DNA of 22,500 nucleotides, taken from NCBI GenBank assembly GCA_963575745.1, contig CAUYUJ010015699.1, positions 177,501 to 200,000 of the forward strand, in the 5' to 3' direction. The position numbers and the translations under genes are program-made. How positions within the stretch are numbered: position 1 is the first letter of the stretch; each line of letters starts with the position of its first letter. Origin of the DNA: Prorocentrum cordatum. Its lineage: Eukaryota; Sar; Dinophyceae; Prorocentrales; Prorocentraceae. Under the pieces are notes generated by a model. That model made no database searches. It saw only the letters and a list, made by a program, of their open reading frames with translations, and was not told where the DNA came from. Positions 15,506 to 22,500 of the stretch are shown here, piece after piece.

Positions 15506-15943
15506 TGACTCGGGCGGGCGCGGTATCATGGCGATGTCGACAAAGGCAGACACGATGATGGCAGTAGCGGTGCTGACGACGATGATGACGATGGCGACGG
15601 CAAGGCCAATGACGGCGCCGATGTTGACCACGCCGATGAAGATGACGGAGTCCAGGTGTCGCCGATGATTGTTTTGAACCGAATTCTGGCATGCGCAGGC
15701 GACCGACAGGCGCGAGTGGCCCGCATGGTATGGTTTGACACGGGTCGTGCCCCGTCAGCACGCGCGCAAGGACGTTCGAATGATTTCGACGTCCGCGCGC
15801 GAGAGGCTCGTTTGGTCGAGTGCGATGCACATGTTGACTTCGCAGTGGTTTTGCTAGGCACTCGCAGAAGCGCGCGCATGTTTTCTTTGGGGGAACAAGT
15901 TTTCTGGACACACAAGGTTGGAATCAGCGCGGAACTGTCGTAG
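15506..15943 (+). other. Asp-rich open frame, possible exon
   Basis: A frame open for about 145 codons ends at TAG 15941-15943. Its first third is strongly acidic (SSGADDDDDDGDGKANDGAD, then VDHADEDDG) and is encoded by GAC/GAT repeats. The rest (MIVLNRILACAGDRQARVA... RLVECDAHVDFAVVLLGTR) is of ordinary composition without a domain I know. DxDxDG spacing could bind calcium, but the run is repeat-derived. There is no clear splice border. The other strand gives a Val/Ile/Ala-rich false membrane segment. Confidence 0.2.
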
Positions 15944-16123
15944 GTTGAATGATTTCCTCGCGTGCGCGCGACAACGCATGCGTGTGCACTTCGTCAAGTT
16001 TTTCGCAAAGGGGTTCTTGCAAGCTGATGATGTTTGACAAGCGAGTGTGTGCGCATATTCGTTGTGCCGGGGATGGTGGTTGGGACCCCGGCTTGGCTGG
16101 GATCATGTGAACTGATATTTAGA

Positions 16124-16162
16124 ATGTGCGATTTGGGGCAGAATCGCATGTAAATCGCACAT
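16124..16162. repeat. perfect 11-bp stem-loop
   Basis: ATGTGCGATTT (16124-16134) and AAATCGCACAT (16152-16162) pair perfectly around a 17-nt loop. It lies 40 bp outside the large foldback at 16201 and may be a separate hairpin or its outer edge. Confidence 0.6.
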
Positions 16163-16200
16163 CCCCGGGGGAGCGGATGATCCCTGCTTCGGGTGGTGGT

Positions 16201-16424
16201 GGATCTGGACGCCCGAAATGGGTACCGAAAGAATGGGTACGATGCCCAACAGCAGTTCCTGTTCATTTTGAGCAGGATTCGCTGTCCACGCCGCCGCGGC
16301 CTGTGTCCATTCGAGACAGAGGGCCGCCTGCCCAACAGCGGCCGCTGTTGGTTTGGGACAACATTTGCTGTTGGGCATAGTGCCCATTCTTTCGGTACCC
16401 ATTTCGGGCGTGCAAAGTGGATCC
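16201..16424. mobile_element. foldback element with nearly perfect 43-bp arms and a nested palindrome
   Basis: 16210-16252 and 16368-16410 are inverted repeats with 41 of 43 positions matching, of which the outer 28 are perfect (CGCCCGAAATGGGTACC and on to GAATGGG). Looser pairing continues to GGATC at both outer edges. Inside, a perfect 20-bp palindrome lies at 16332-16351 (CCAACAGCGG then its complement), and the CCCAACAG motif occurs at both arm ends and in the palindrome, giving nested hairpins. Little arm divergence suggests a young element or active gene conversion. No ORF. Confidence 0.8.
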
Positions 16425-16496
16425 GAATTCCTTTTTTGGAACAGACTCTGCGTTGTCCAATCTACGGGGTGCTGACTATGTGAACCTATCTACGTG

Positions 16497-16740
16497 GTGC
16501 AACGCCTGTTTCGTACGGCGACGAGGCGGCGACGGGGCGGCGACGGCGGCAACACAGCCGCCAGACTGACAGACCTGCCCAGACGACGGGCGGCGACGAG
16601 GCGGCGACGGCGACCACATAGCAGTCGGAGCGGCAGACAGGCGGCAACATAGCCGCCAGCTCGACAGACGGGCTCAGACGACGGGCGGCCACGAGCGGCG
16701 GCGGGGTGGCGACGGCGGCCGCCTGGCCGCCAGGCCAGCC
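16497..16740 (+). repeat. CGG-rich degenerate tandem repeat, period about 95 bp
   Basis: CAGACGACGGGCGGC starts at 16580 and 16675. Each is preceded by a GGCAACA-AGCCGCCAG segment (16549 and 16642), and GGCGACGAGGCGGCGACGG-type blocks recur. About two and a half units, rich in CGG/CCG. Confidence 0.65.
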
Positions 16741-16781
16741 CAACCTCCCCAGAACAGGAGCACAGAGGCCCTCCAGTGCAG

Positions 16782-17059
16782 GCACTGCTTGGGTACACAA
16801 AAGTGTCCCGCGAAAAGAGCTGCTCCAGAAAGTGCACGGCAACATTGTGAAGACACTGAACCTGTGCACGTCTTTCCACAGCGACGTCTACCAGCGCTTC
16901 AGCGGCTACGTGGCGAAGTACCGTGTCAGCGGCTTCTGCGAGGGCGCGCTGGCAATCTTCGACGGAATGCAGCGCCTCGTGTCGTCCCACGTGCGCCTCT
17001 CGGAGGAGTGCGCCCGGGAGAAGTCGGTCGGAAGCCAGGCGCTGGGGAGCAGCAGACAC
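16782..17059 (+). CDS. putative exon of an unrecognised host gene
   Basis: In this frame the codons are strongly G/C-ended (for example AAG, CTG, GTG, CTC, TTC, GAG) and the peptide is well mixed and helical: LLQKVHGNIVKTLNL, YQRFSGYVAKYRV, FCEGALAIFDGMQRLV, VRLSEECAREKS. That differs from the low-complexity frames around it. No Met start fits, so I treat it as an internal exon. The acceptor could be the AG at 16780-16781. Donor candidates are after 17026 (GTCGGA), 17038 (a GC donor, a type known in dinoflagellates) or 17059 (GTGCAC); the end given is the outermost. I do not recognise the family. It shares AACATTGTGAAG with the end of the exon at 20167. Confidence 0.45.
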
Positions 17060-17600
17060 GTGCACAGTCACAGCCAGGACGCTGAGCCGCGACGCACCAA
17101 AAACCACTCCAGCCCAACCCGGGGTGCCCCGTTTGCCCTCCGTTCCCATCGGCCGGGGTGTCGGATAACATGGACAGACAACACGCCTGGAACCCGTACC
17201 CCCCTGAAAAAACTTCGAGATCTGGATCTTCGCGTTGGGTTGGGGTGGTCTGGTGGGTAGTCACCGTGGTCAGGACCCCTCTGGGCCCAGGAGGCGCTCT
17301 GGCTCTCAGGGCGCCCCTCGGGTCTGCGGTCGGCGTTGTGCAGACCGCGTGCTAAGTGGCGCCGCCGGCCCTTTCGCCGCGCGCTGTCTCCCACCTTGGG
17401 GACAGCGTGCACCGACGAGGTCCTGGCAGGGGGATCGCGCGCACAGGAGGGGCCCTTGCGGGGCATCGTCTCGGAGGCATAGCGTGCCTTTCGGAGATCG
17501 GTGCTCCGCGCTCTCTCTCCATCGCCAAACCGCAGGTCGGGGAGCCTCTTCCTGCCCGAGGCTCGCCTTGGCCAGGAACTGCCTCTCAGTCATGCTCACT
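17060..17600. other. putative intron sequence, no feature seen
   Basis: GC-rich sequence between the putative exon and a (TCC)n tract. Open frames lack domains. If the exon pair is right, this is the 5' part of a 3.1 kb intron. Confidence 0.35.
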
Positions 17601-17870
17601 TCCTCCTCCTCCTCCTCCTCCTCCTCCTCCTCCTCCTCCTCCTCCAGTCCTTGCCTCGTCCACCTCCCTCTCCTTGCCTCGTCCTCCTCCACCTCCCTCT
17701 CCTTCTCCTTGCCGGGTCCTCCTCCGCCTCCTCCTCCCCCTCCTCCCCCCTCCTCCCCCTCCTCCTCCTCGCCTCCCTCCTCCTCCTCCCCCTCCTCCTC
17801 CTCGTCCTCCTCCTCCCTCCCTTCCTCCTCCTCCCTCTCCTTTCTGCCCCCCCCCCCCCCCCTTGCCTCG
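17601..17870. repeat. long (TCC)n tract, degenerate in its second half
   Basis: Pure TCC over about 17601-17645, then about 200 bp of TCC mixed with CTTGCCTCG, CTCC and CCC, and a C14-type run before 17862. CTTGCCTCGTCC, CACCTCCCTCTCC and similar phrases repeat, so slippage has built it in steps. Confidence 0.85.
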
Positions 17871-18012
17871 CCTCCGCTTCTCCTTCGGCCCACCCTCGCG
17901 GCAGCACAGCGCGACTCGGACTCCCGTGGCCCGTGGGCCGCCCCTTCCCCCGCACGACCCCCCCCCCTTCGGGCAGTGGCGATGCGTCCTGGCTCGCCTG
18001 TATCAGGAGGGG

Positions 18013-18161
18013 GAAAAACACACAGACACAATTCATCGTCCACTCCCAGGAAAATATGGGAACATATGGGAAGTGGGGGGAAGACAATAACCCAGAACAT
18101 ATGGGAAACTCTGGGGATTCGTTTTATTTGTGTGTATTTATTGGTGTGTCCCAGGGCCCTT
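18013..18161 (+). repeat. 150-bp dispersed repeat, copy B
   Basis: Partner of 11585-11736, with the same ordered blocks from ACACAGACACAAT to GTGTGTCCCAGGGCCC. This copy has an extra internal duplication of AACATATGGGAA. The region between it and the (TCC)n tract (17870-17960) resembles 18968-19075. Confidence 0.75.
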
Positions 18162-18525
18162 TCACTGTAGCCCCGCCAAATAATACCATAATAATATGTT
18201 GTGGTCTGCTCGAAATTTTGTTTTAACAGGTCTGGCTGATGCCCTCTCGTCTTACCACCTCGGGCCATTCTAAGAGCGTTGACTGCCGCGCGACTCCGGG
18301 CTTGCTGGGTGCATGTTGCCAGCATCTCGTCACGCGTGGTTCGAGTTTGTTGCGTCTTCGCGGGTTCTGGATAGCCTCCTTGGAGGGGCATCGGATCAGT
18401 CGGATGCGCGCTTGTATAAGAAACGTGTTCTAAGAACATTGACTTTTCTCAGCACATTCTTGGGTTCTAAGAACATTTCGTGGTAGGCCTATGGGAATGC
18501 TGGGACGGTCGGTCCCTTCTCAGCT
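18162..18525. other. intergenic or intronic sequence with a repeated 11-bp motif
   Basis: No gene is seen. TTCTAAGAACA occurs at 18428-18438 and 18465-18475; the first copy lies in the 13-nt palindrome TGTTCTAAGAACA. Confidence 0.5.
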
Positions 18526-18588
18526 CCCCCTTCCCCCAGCGCGCTTCGCGCTACGGGGAGGGGCTGCGTGGAGGAGGGGATGGGCCGG
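18526..18588 (+). repeat. direct repeat pair, copy 1 (AGCGCG-TTCGCGC hairpin type)
   Basis: CCCCTTCCCCCAGCGCGCTT, CGCGCTACGGGGAGGGG and CGTGGAGGAGGGGA parallel 19103-19165. Each copy can fold around the GCGC-TTCGCGC block with the flanking C- and G-runs pairing. Confidence 0.6.
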
Positions 18589-18607
18589 CCGTTCCTAGAC
18601 CCCCTCG

Positions 18608-18630
18608 CGTTGTGAACAAAAATCACGACG
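18608..18630. repeat. stem-loop motif S, copy 1
   Basis: CGTTGTGA and TCACGACG flank a 7-nt loop (ACAAAAA); one G-T pair. Same motif as at 18753 and 20622. Confidence 0.55.
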
Positions 18631-18752
18631 GGAGGTTTTTCACTATTCTCGGCCTCCGGGGGCCCTTTCCAGGCCTCGGGACCGTCTAACAATTACTCAA
18701 GATGAAGAACGGGTCCCAGGGCAGGGGTCCAGACCTCTGGGGTCGACGTTTA

Positions 18753-18772
18753 GTTGTGAACAAGTCACGACG
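18753..18772. repeat. stem-loop motif S, copy 2
   Basis: GTTGTGA and TCACGAC flank ACAAG. Followed by GTCGGG. Confidence 0.55.
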
Positions 18773-18874
18773 TCGGGGGTCTGGGTTCGCAGATGCCCGA
18801 AGGGCGCCGTGGCCAGAAGGTGCCCCTCCTCCTTGCTGCCCCTCCTCCCTCCTCCTGTTGTCCCTCATCCACCT

Positions 18875-18965
18875 CCTCCTTGTCCCTCCTCCTCCTCCTC
18901 CGCCTCCTCCTGATCCTCCTCCTCCTCCTCCTCCTCCTCCTCCTCCTCCTCCTCCCCCTCCCTCT
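18875..18965. repeat. (TCC)n microsatellite
   Basis: TCC units with CGCC and TGA interruptions, pure over about 18916-18953. Confidence 0.9.
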
Positions 18966-19102
18966 CCTTTCTCCCCTCCCCTTTCCCTCGCCTCCGTTCC
19001 TTGCTCGGCGTCCCTCGTGGCAGCACGACGTGACCGTGGGCCCCAAGCGCCCGCGGGCCGCCTCGCCGCCTGCGCCAGGCCTCCTCCCCGCACGCGCCCC
19101 CC

Positions 19103-19165
19103 CTTCCCTCAGCGCGTTTCGCGCACCGGGGGAGGGGCGTGGCGCAGGGGAGGGACCTCGAGGGA
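19103..19165 (+). repeat. direct repeat pair, copy 2
   Basis: CCCCTTCCCTCAGCGCGTTT, CGCGCACCGGGGGAGGGG and CGTGGCGCAGGGGAGGGA match 18526-18588. Upstream, 18968-19075 resembles 17870-17960 (CGCCTCCG, CGGCAGCAC or TGGCAGCACG), which points to duplication of a larger block with its (TCC)n tract. Confidence 0.6.
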
Positions 19166-19590
19166 GGAACCCCCCCCCCGTATCCGGGGCAGTAAACGGC
19201 TCTGAACGGCTCTGGGCGTTTACTGGAGAGCCCTGCCCTGTTCGATTCCCGCCTTGGTGCGTCTGTTAGATCTGGTTGTTTTTTATCATGAGGGCGTTTT
19301 TTTTCTGTTCCTGAGAGAGCTCGAGGATCAAACAATGGCAGAAATATGAGCTTTCGGAGGTACGCCGGTCGGGCCATGATTTGCGCCCCGTCACCGCTCT
19401 TGGGCACCCCCCTCTTGGACGTCCCCCGATCGAGGAGCAAAAAATGCCAGGTGGAGAGCGCGAACGCGAAGGACGTGAGGGTACCCCCCCAAGGCAAGAG
19501 TTGTGCTTTCGGCTCGTGCCAGCTGCAGACTTCAGGCATCTGCGGACGGCGTCGGACGGCCTTAGAGGACAACCAGTGGCATGAGCATAA
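19166..19590. other. intronic or intergenic sequence, no gene seen
   Basis: GTAAACG and CGTTTAC (about 19192-19222) form a 7-bp stem. A GTTCGATTCCCG string near 19240 resembles a tRNA B box but lacks a cloverleaf. T-runs of 6 and 8 follow. Confidence 0.4.
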
Positions 19591-19591
19591 T

Positions 19592-19740
19592 TTTTCGGAG
19601 AGATCCTCGCGGATTTCTTGGATCGGCGCTGGAACCCCTCCTTGGTGCGTGGAGTGCGCCAGGGGGCGGCGCCTAGGGGGGCCAGCGCCGATCCAAGAAG
19701 TCCGCGAGGACCTCCCAAAGGTTACGGTTACATTCAACCC
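19592..19740 (-). mobile_element. foldback element family F, copy 3 (inverted)
   Basis: Arms 19603-19632 and 19682-19711 pair with 28 of 30 positions (TCCTCGCGGA, TTCTTGGATCGGCGCTGG). The arm end ACCTTTGGGAGG matches the AACTTTGGGAGC of copy 2 and AACTTGTGGCGC of copy 1. The reverse complement of the 49-nt loop (AGGCGCCGCCCCCTGGCGCA, then CGCACCAAGGAGGGG) parallels the core of copy 1. GCATAAT stands at both 19585-19591 and 19741-19747, which could be a target duplication. It lies in the putative intron. Confidence 0.75.
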
Positions 19741-19742
19741 GC

Positions 19743-19905
19743 ATAATGAGGACGGGCAACCCTCCCAAGGGTATCCTTGCATCTTTGCCCCTTCGGCCCA
19801 TCCTTGCCACTTTTGCTGGCCGCGCCCCGCTCGCAAGACTTCGAAGTGGGCGTCCAAGGCCCTTGCATCCTCATCGCGCATCCTTCTGATACGGGTTAAC
19901 TGTAT
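19743..19905 (+). repeat. 160-bp duplicated segment, copy 1
   Basis: Matches 20931-21085 in ordered blocks: GCATAATGAGGA, CAACC-TCCCAAGG, CATCTTTGCCCCTTCGGCCC, TTGCCACTTT-GCTGG, GCCCCGCT, CAAGGCCCTTGCATCC, and CATCGCGCAT. No coding support. Confidence 0.7.
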
Positions 19906-20166
19906 GTGATTCGTTGCTCTGAGGCCGTTCGCAGATGCCAGAAGTCTGCAGGCGGCACGGGGGTTACGCACCACTCTTGCATTGGATTGGTAGTTTTACG
20001 TCCTTCGTGTCTATGCTCTCCAGCTAGCATGGCCTCCGTTGTGGGTATTTCCACGGGACACTGGGCTCTGGGCGAAGGGGCCCACGTTCTTGACCCACGT
20101 TATTCTGGCCTTGTTCCGACTACATGCTTATGTGTGTTCATGTGCGTGGTGTCCGTACTGCCACAG

Positions 20167-20310
20167 GTGGCGCTGGAAATCGTGGACGCGCTGGGACGCC
20201 ATGGCGTCGCTCTGGGAAAGCTGCTCTCGGACGTGAACGCGGCGGGCGACGGGAGCTTCGCCCCTGCGCTGGCCAGCCATCTCGACATGCTGGCGGACAA
20301 CATTGTGAAG
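20167..20310 (+). CDS. putative 48-codon exon of an unrecognised host gene
   Basis: The stretch is bounded by GCCACAG (acceptor) and AAG-GTCTGG (donor) and is exactly 144 nt, in phase 0 at both ends. Codons are strongly G/C-ended. The peptide starts VALEIVDALGRHGVALGKLL, continues SDVNAAGDGSFAPALASHLD and ends MLADNIVK, a soluble helical sequence without repeats. Beyond both borders the reading becomes low-quality, as expected of introns. It can join the exon at 16782-17059 in phase 0 if that exon ends after 17026, 17038 or 17059. No family is recognised. It could also belong to a separate or dead gene. Confidence 0.5.
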
Positions 20311-20621
20311 GTCTGGCGTTCGCGCCGTGCCAGTCGATCCTCCCCTCCTCCCCGGGTCAAGCATCGGGGCTCGATCCGACGCGCGACGCGGCGAGTGGAA
20401 CGTTATCATTCGCAATCGGAGGGGCCGGGTGGGACGAGTAGGATACCAGATGCGCCGCGATCACACCACGTTTTCCCCGTTCCTCTACCCCGACGTCGAG
20501 TTTTTCCGCAACGTGGACTGCCTCAGGCATCGATCCCTAGGTACAATTTTCCGTCCCGGGTCTTTTTTGATTGTCTCTGGGATCATCAAGGGCCCTTAGA
20601 GACAGACAGTGGCTAAAAGTC
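20311..20621. other. putative intron sequence, no feature seen
   Basis: Unremarkable sequence after the donor at 20311. Open frames have no domain. Confidence 0.35.
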
Positions 20622-20648
20622 TCGCGTCGTGATTTGTTCACGACGCGA
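20622..20648. repeat. stem-loop motif S, copy 3 (perfect 11-bp arms)
   Basis: TCGCGTCGTGA and TCACGACGCGA pair perfectly around TTTGT. The core (GTCGTGA, loop, TCACGAC) matches the motif at 18608 and 18753, with the loop in inverted orientation. Confidence 0.7.
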
Positions 20649-20930
20649 AAGGGCAAGGGCTTGTTCTCCCTCCCTCCTCCCTTTCATCTGCCTCTTTTGC
20701 TGGGGGAAGGGTCGCTGAGGGCCCCTCGGCGCTCCTTGGTCCCAGGCTTGGAGGTCCTCAGAGGGCCCCAGAGGTCGAGTGAGGGCCCCGAGGGCCCAAG
20801 ACCTCAACCGTCGCTCGTCGTTCCTCGGTCTTCGATGACGACGGTTCGGAGGGGGGACAGCGGCGCCAGCACCGCCAGCGGCCCACAAGCGAGGAGGTCC
20901 ACGACCCTTCCCGGAGCATGCAGTCAAAGC
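20649..20930. other. putative intron or intergenic sequence, no gene seen
   Basis: It contains a GGGCCC/GAGGGCCC-rich patch at about 20720-20800. No domain or exon-like border. Confidence 0.4.
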
Positions 20931-21085
20931 GCATAGTAAGGATGAACAACCTTCCAAGGTTGCCTTTCCATCCTTCCCCTTCGGCCCATCGTTGGCCACT
21001 TTCGTCGCTGGCAGCGCTCCGCTTCAAACGTGTGGCCATGGCCATGCAAGCCCCTTGCATCCGCATCATGCGTATTTGTTTTACG
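20931..21085 (+). repeat. 160-bp duplicated segment, copy 2
   Basis: Partner of 19743-19905. GCATAGTAAGGATGAACAAC, CTTCCAAGG, CATCCTTCCCCTTCGGCCC, TTGGCCACTTTCG, GCGCTCCGCTTC, CAAGCCCCTTGCATCC and CATCATGCGTAT occur in the same order. Confidence 0.7.
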
Positions 21086-21208
21086 CGTTTGCTGTAGTGC
21101 TTGCGGTGCCCCGAGTGAGGCTTCGCAAAGCGGAGGGGGCCACGCTCGCAGGATAAGACACTTCCAGGTCTCCTCTTCCTCGGTGGTGGCGCCGACTCCT
21201 CACTCCTC

Positions 21209-21280
21209 CCAGACGACGACGCCGACGACGCCGACGACGACAACCACGACGGTGGCGACGATGACGGCGACGACGCGTCC
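21209..21280. repeat. (GAC)n-type imperfect trinucleotide tract
   Basis: GAC, GCC and GAT triplets in one register over about 70 bp. The minus strand reads as a poly-Val false membrane segment. Confidence 0.8.
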
Positions 21281-22048
21281 CTCCTTCGCCTCACTTCGCC
21301 CTTGCAAGTCGACCCCCGTACCACTCCAGGGATGCGTCCTGGCCAGAATGTCCCCAGAAATCCAGCCGTGGTGACAGGAATCCTCCCGGAGGCCACAAAA
21401 CGGGCAACACGAGAGCATCTTAATGAAAAAAAGCCTCGGACTCGTTCCTTCTCCACCCTCCTCGGACTTCGAACGTTTGCTCCTCGGGCTGCCCCTCCTG
21501 GCGTCGGCCCGTTCCCTCGGGGCGATTGCCCGTCCTGTTGTAGCTGTCTTGCCAGCCCCCGCACACCTCGCTGGAAAGCTGCCGTCGCCACTGTGCGGCA
21601 GCGCACCCGAGGGGGAGGGCAGAGGGGGCGGCCTTCCCGCCAGGCGGCGTGGCGTCCGAGGCGCCCCCGCGCCTGCCGAGGGCGCGCAGGGCTGGACCCG
21701 AACGCTGTCCTGACGGATGTCGGCTGTGGCTTGTCTTCTGTTCGGGAGGGGGGGGGTGTACAGGAACGCGGGCAGAGCAAAACGAGCAGCATGACGAACA
21801 TATAACGAACACACAACGTTTCGGTGCAGCCCCCGAGAGCACGCCCGCGCCCTCGCGCCTGCCGAGCGCACGCCCTCGCGGCCTTGGAGACGGCCTTGAG
21901 GCCCGGGAGGCTCCTCCGGGGTGGCGCGGGGGGGCTCCCTAGAGAGGAGGCCCGCCGCCGTCCGAGAAGGCCAGGCCCCTTGTCTGCCTTCCCCCCCAGG
22001 GGCGCGCCGCAGACGTTTGGTCGGCGAGTCCTTGTTTGGCGACGCCCA

Positions 22049-22050
<2 letters not shown>
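21281..22050. other. GC-rich sequence without a supported gene
   Basis: Long open frames cross it on both strands, but products are Arg/Pro/Ala/Gly-rich. CGCCTGCCGAG occurs at about 21671 and 21857 in similar GC-rich contexts. Confidence 0.4.
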
Positions 22051-22110
<60 letters not shown>

Positions 22111-22223
22111 GCATCATCAGCATCATCAGCATCAGCATCAGCATCAGCATCATCATCATCATCAGCAGCAGCATCATCATCCTCATCCTCATCCTGATCC
22201 TCATCTTTTTCCTCATCCTCATC
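22051..22223. repeat. (ATC)n microsatellite grading into AGC/ATC and CTC/ATC mixtures
   Basis: About 20 pure ATC units (22051-22111), then CAGCATCAT and CAGCAT units, then CATCCTCATCCTGATCC. The ordered decay suggests growth by slippage from one end. Poly-His, poly-Met, poly-Ile and poly-Asp frames here are repeat products. Confidence 0.9.
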
Positions 22224-22432
22224 GAGGGTCCTGCCATCGGGAGGAAAATCCAGCTCTAATAGCACGATGACGCGGTGGCCTCACCGAGGTCCCCGTCTTC
22301 GCATCAGGGATCACCATGCTGGGTGGTCTGGTCTGATGCACCCGACTGTTTGGTCCCCCCTAGCTCAGGTCCCCTCCCAAAGGCTCCGGGGTACTTTTAT
22401 TTTCTATCATCCTGGGCACCCCTTCCTCGGAG

Positions 22433-22500
22433 GTGCAGGAGCTGTCGCTATCTCCAGAGGGGCAGCGCCAGGACGGCCCGAGGCTGCCGAGTGTGGTCGC
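22433..22500 (+). CDS. possible exon running off the window
   Basis: A TTTTATTTTCTATCATCC stretch, then CTTCCTCGGAG, looks like a polypyrimidine-AG acceptor. From 22433 the frame reads VQELSLSPEGQRQDGPRLPS and stays open to the end. Phase 0 would fit the donor at 20310. The stretch is too short for a firm call. Confidence 0.2.
   Translation, partial: MQELSLSPEGQRQDGPRLPSVV

Noticed and set aside
15407-15631. Membrane-protein-like Val/Ile/Ala frame on the minus strand
   Set aside because: Hydrophobicity comes from GTC/ATC triplets complementary to the GAC/GAT repeat.
15255-16510. Direct repeat of a TCCAATCTTAGTGGTGCAA-like phrase near 15265 and 16480
   Set aside because: The match is short and gapped (CTATCTACGTGGTGCAA in the second), not better than I would expect by chance over this distance.
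18426-18438. TGTTCTAAGAACA as a steroid-receptor type response element
   Set aside because: Dinoflagellates have no such receptors that I know of. The string is short and only repeated once nearby.
17306-18439. A 377-codon minus-strand ORF
   Set aside because: The middle is poly-Glu/Gly/Arg from the TCC tract and the ends are unrelated repeat sequence.
19180-19275. tRNA gene or tRNA-derived SINE head (GTTCGATTCCCG and T-runs)
   Set aside because: The T stem does not pair, and no A box or acceptor stem is found at the right distance. Only the B-box-like string supports it.
18865-19974. A 369-codon minus-strand ORF
   Set aside because: It runs through a (TCC)n tract, the foldback at 19592 and a duplicated segment. 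Its composition follows the GC content, so it is an accident of few stop codons.
20758-22237. Overlapping long minus-strand ORFs of about 350 codons
   Set aside because: They have Arg/Pro/Ala-rich composition, poly-Val from (GAC)n, and poly-Met/Asp from (ATC)n. No conserved motif.

Overview
This window reads as nuclear DNA of a dinoflagellate. The best evidence is a near-perfect dinoflagellate spliced-leader (DinoSL) sequence on the minus strand at 9717-9738 (20 of the 21 fixed bases, plus an allowed first base), which marks the 5' end of a retroposed element. High GC, very low gene density, long (TCC)n/(GGA)n tracts, many foldback repeats and only a few exon-like pieces fit the same picture. 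There are no bacterial operons, rRNA genes, convincing tRNAs or CRISPR arrays.

Layout. 1-2840: gene-free, with two imperfect palindromes of 150-185 bp (314-498, 1378-1533), two copies of a repeat rich in CTTCTGAG/CTCAGAAG (about 1012-1165 and 2107-2260), and a (GT)n tract. 2902-9738, minus strand: a 6.8 kb non-LTR (LINE-like) retrotransposon. In transcription order it has the SL relic, a Gag-like ORF with a small zinc finger and coiled coil, an apurinic-type endonuclease (EEP), a reverse transcriptase, a cysteine-containing linker, RNase H, and a C-terminal Cys motif. All domains can be recognised, but the second ORF is broken by about six frameshifts. The element is bounded on both sides by (TCC)n/(GGA)n microsatellite.

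9739-16780: repeat country. It holds (TCC)n, (ACTC)n, three tandem copies of a 150-bp unit followed by a 70-80 bp unit, two members of a GC-rich foldback family (12035-12230, 12696-12858), two copies of an AT-rich miniature element with GC-rich terminal inverted repeats (12957-13115, about 14505-14657), and an almost perfect 43-bp-arm foldback at 16201-16424.

16782-22500: two convincing plus-strand exon-like stretches with strong GC3 bias and helical protein sequence (about 16782-17059 and 20167-20310), and perhaps a third at the right edge. They may belong to one unrecognised host gene with introns of 2-3 kb that are full of microsatellites, a third foldback-family member, duplicated segments and recurring stem-loops. 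The window holds one retroelement whose proteins would have worked together (RNA binding, target nicking, reverse transcription, RNA removal), and a host gene fragment of unknown function.
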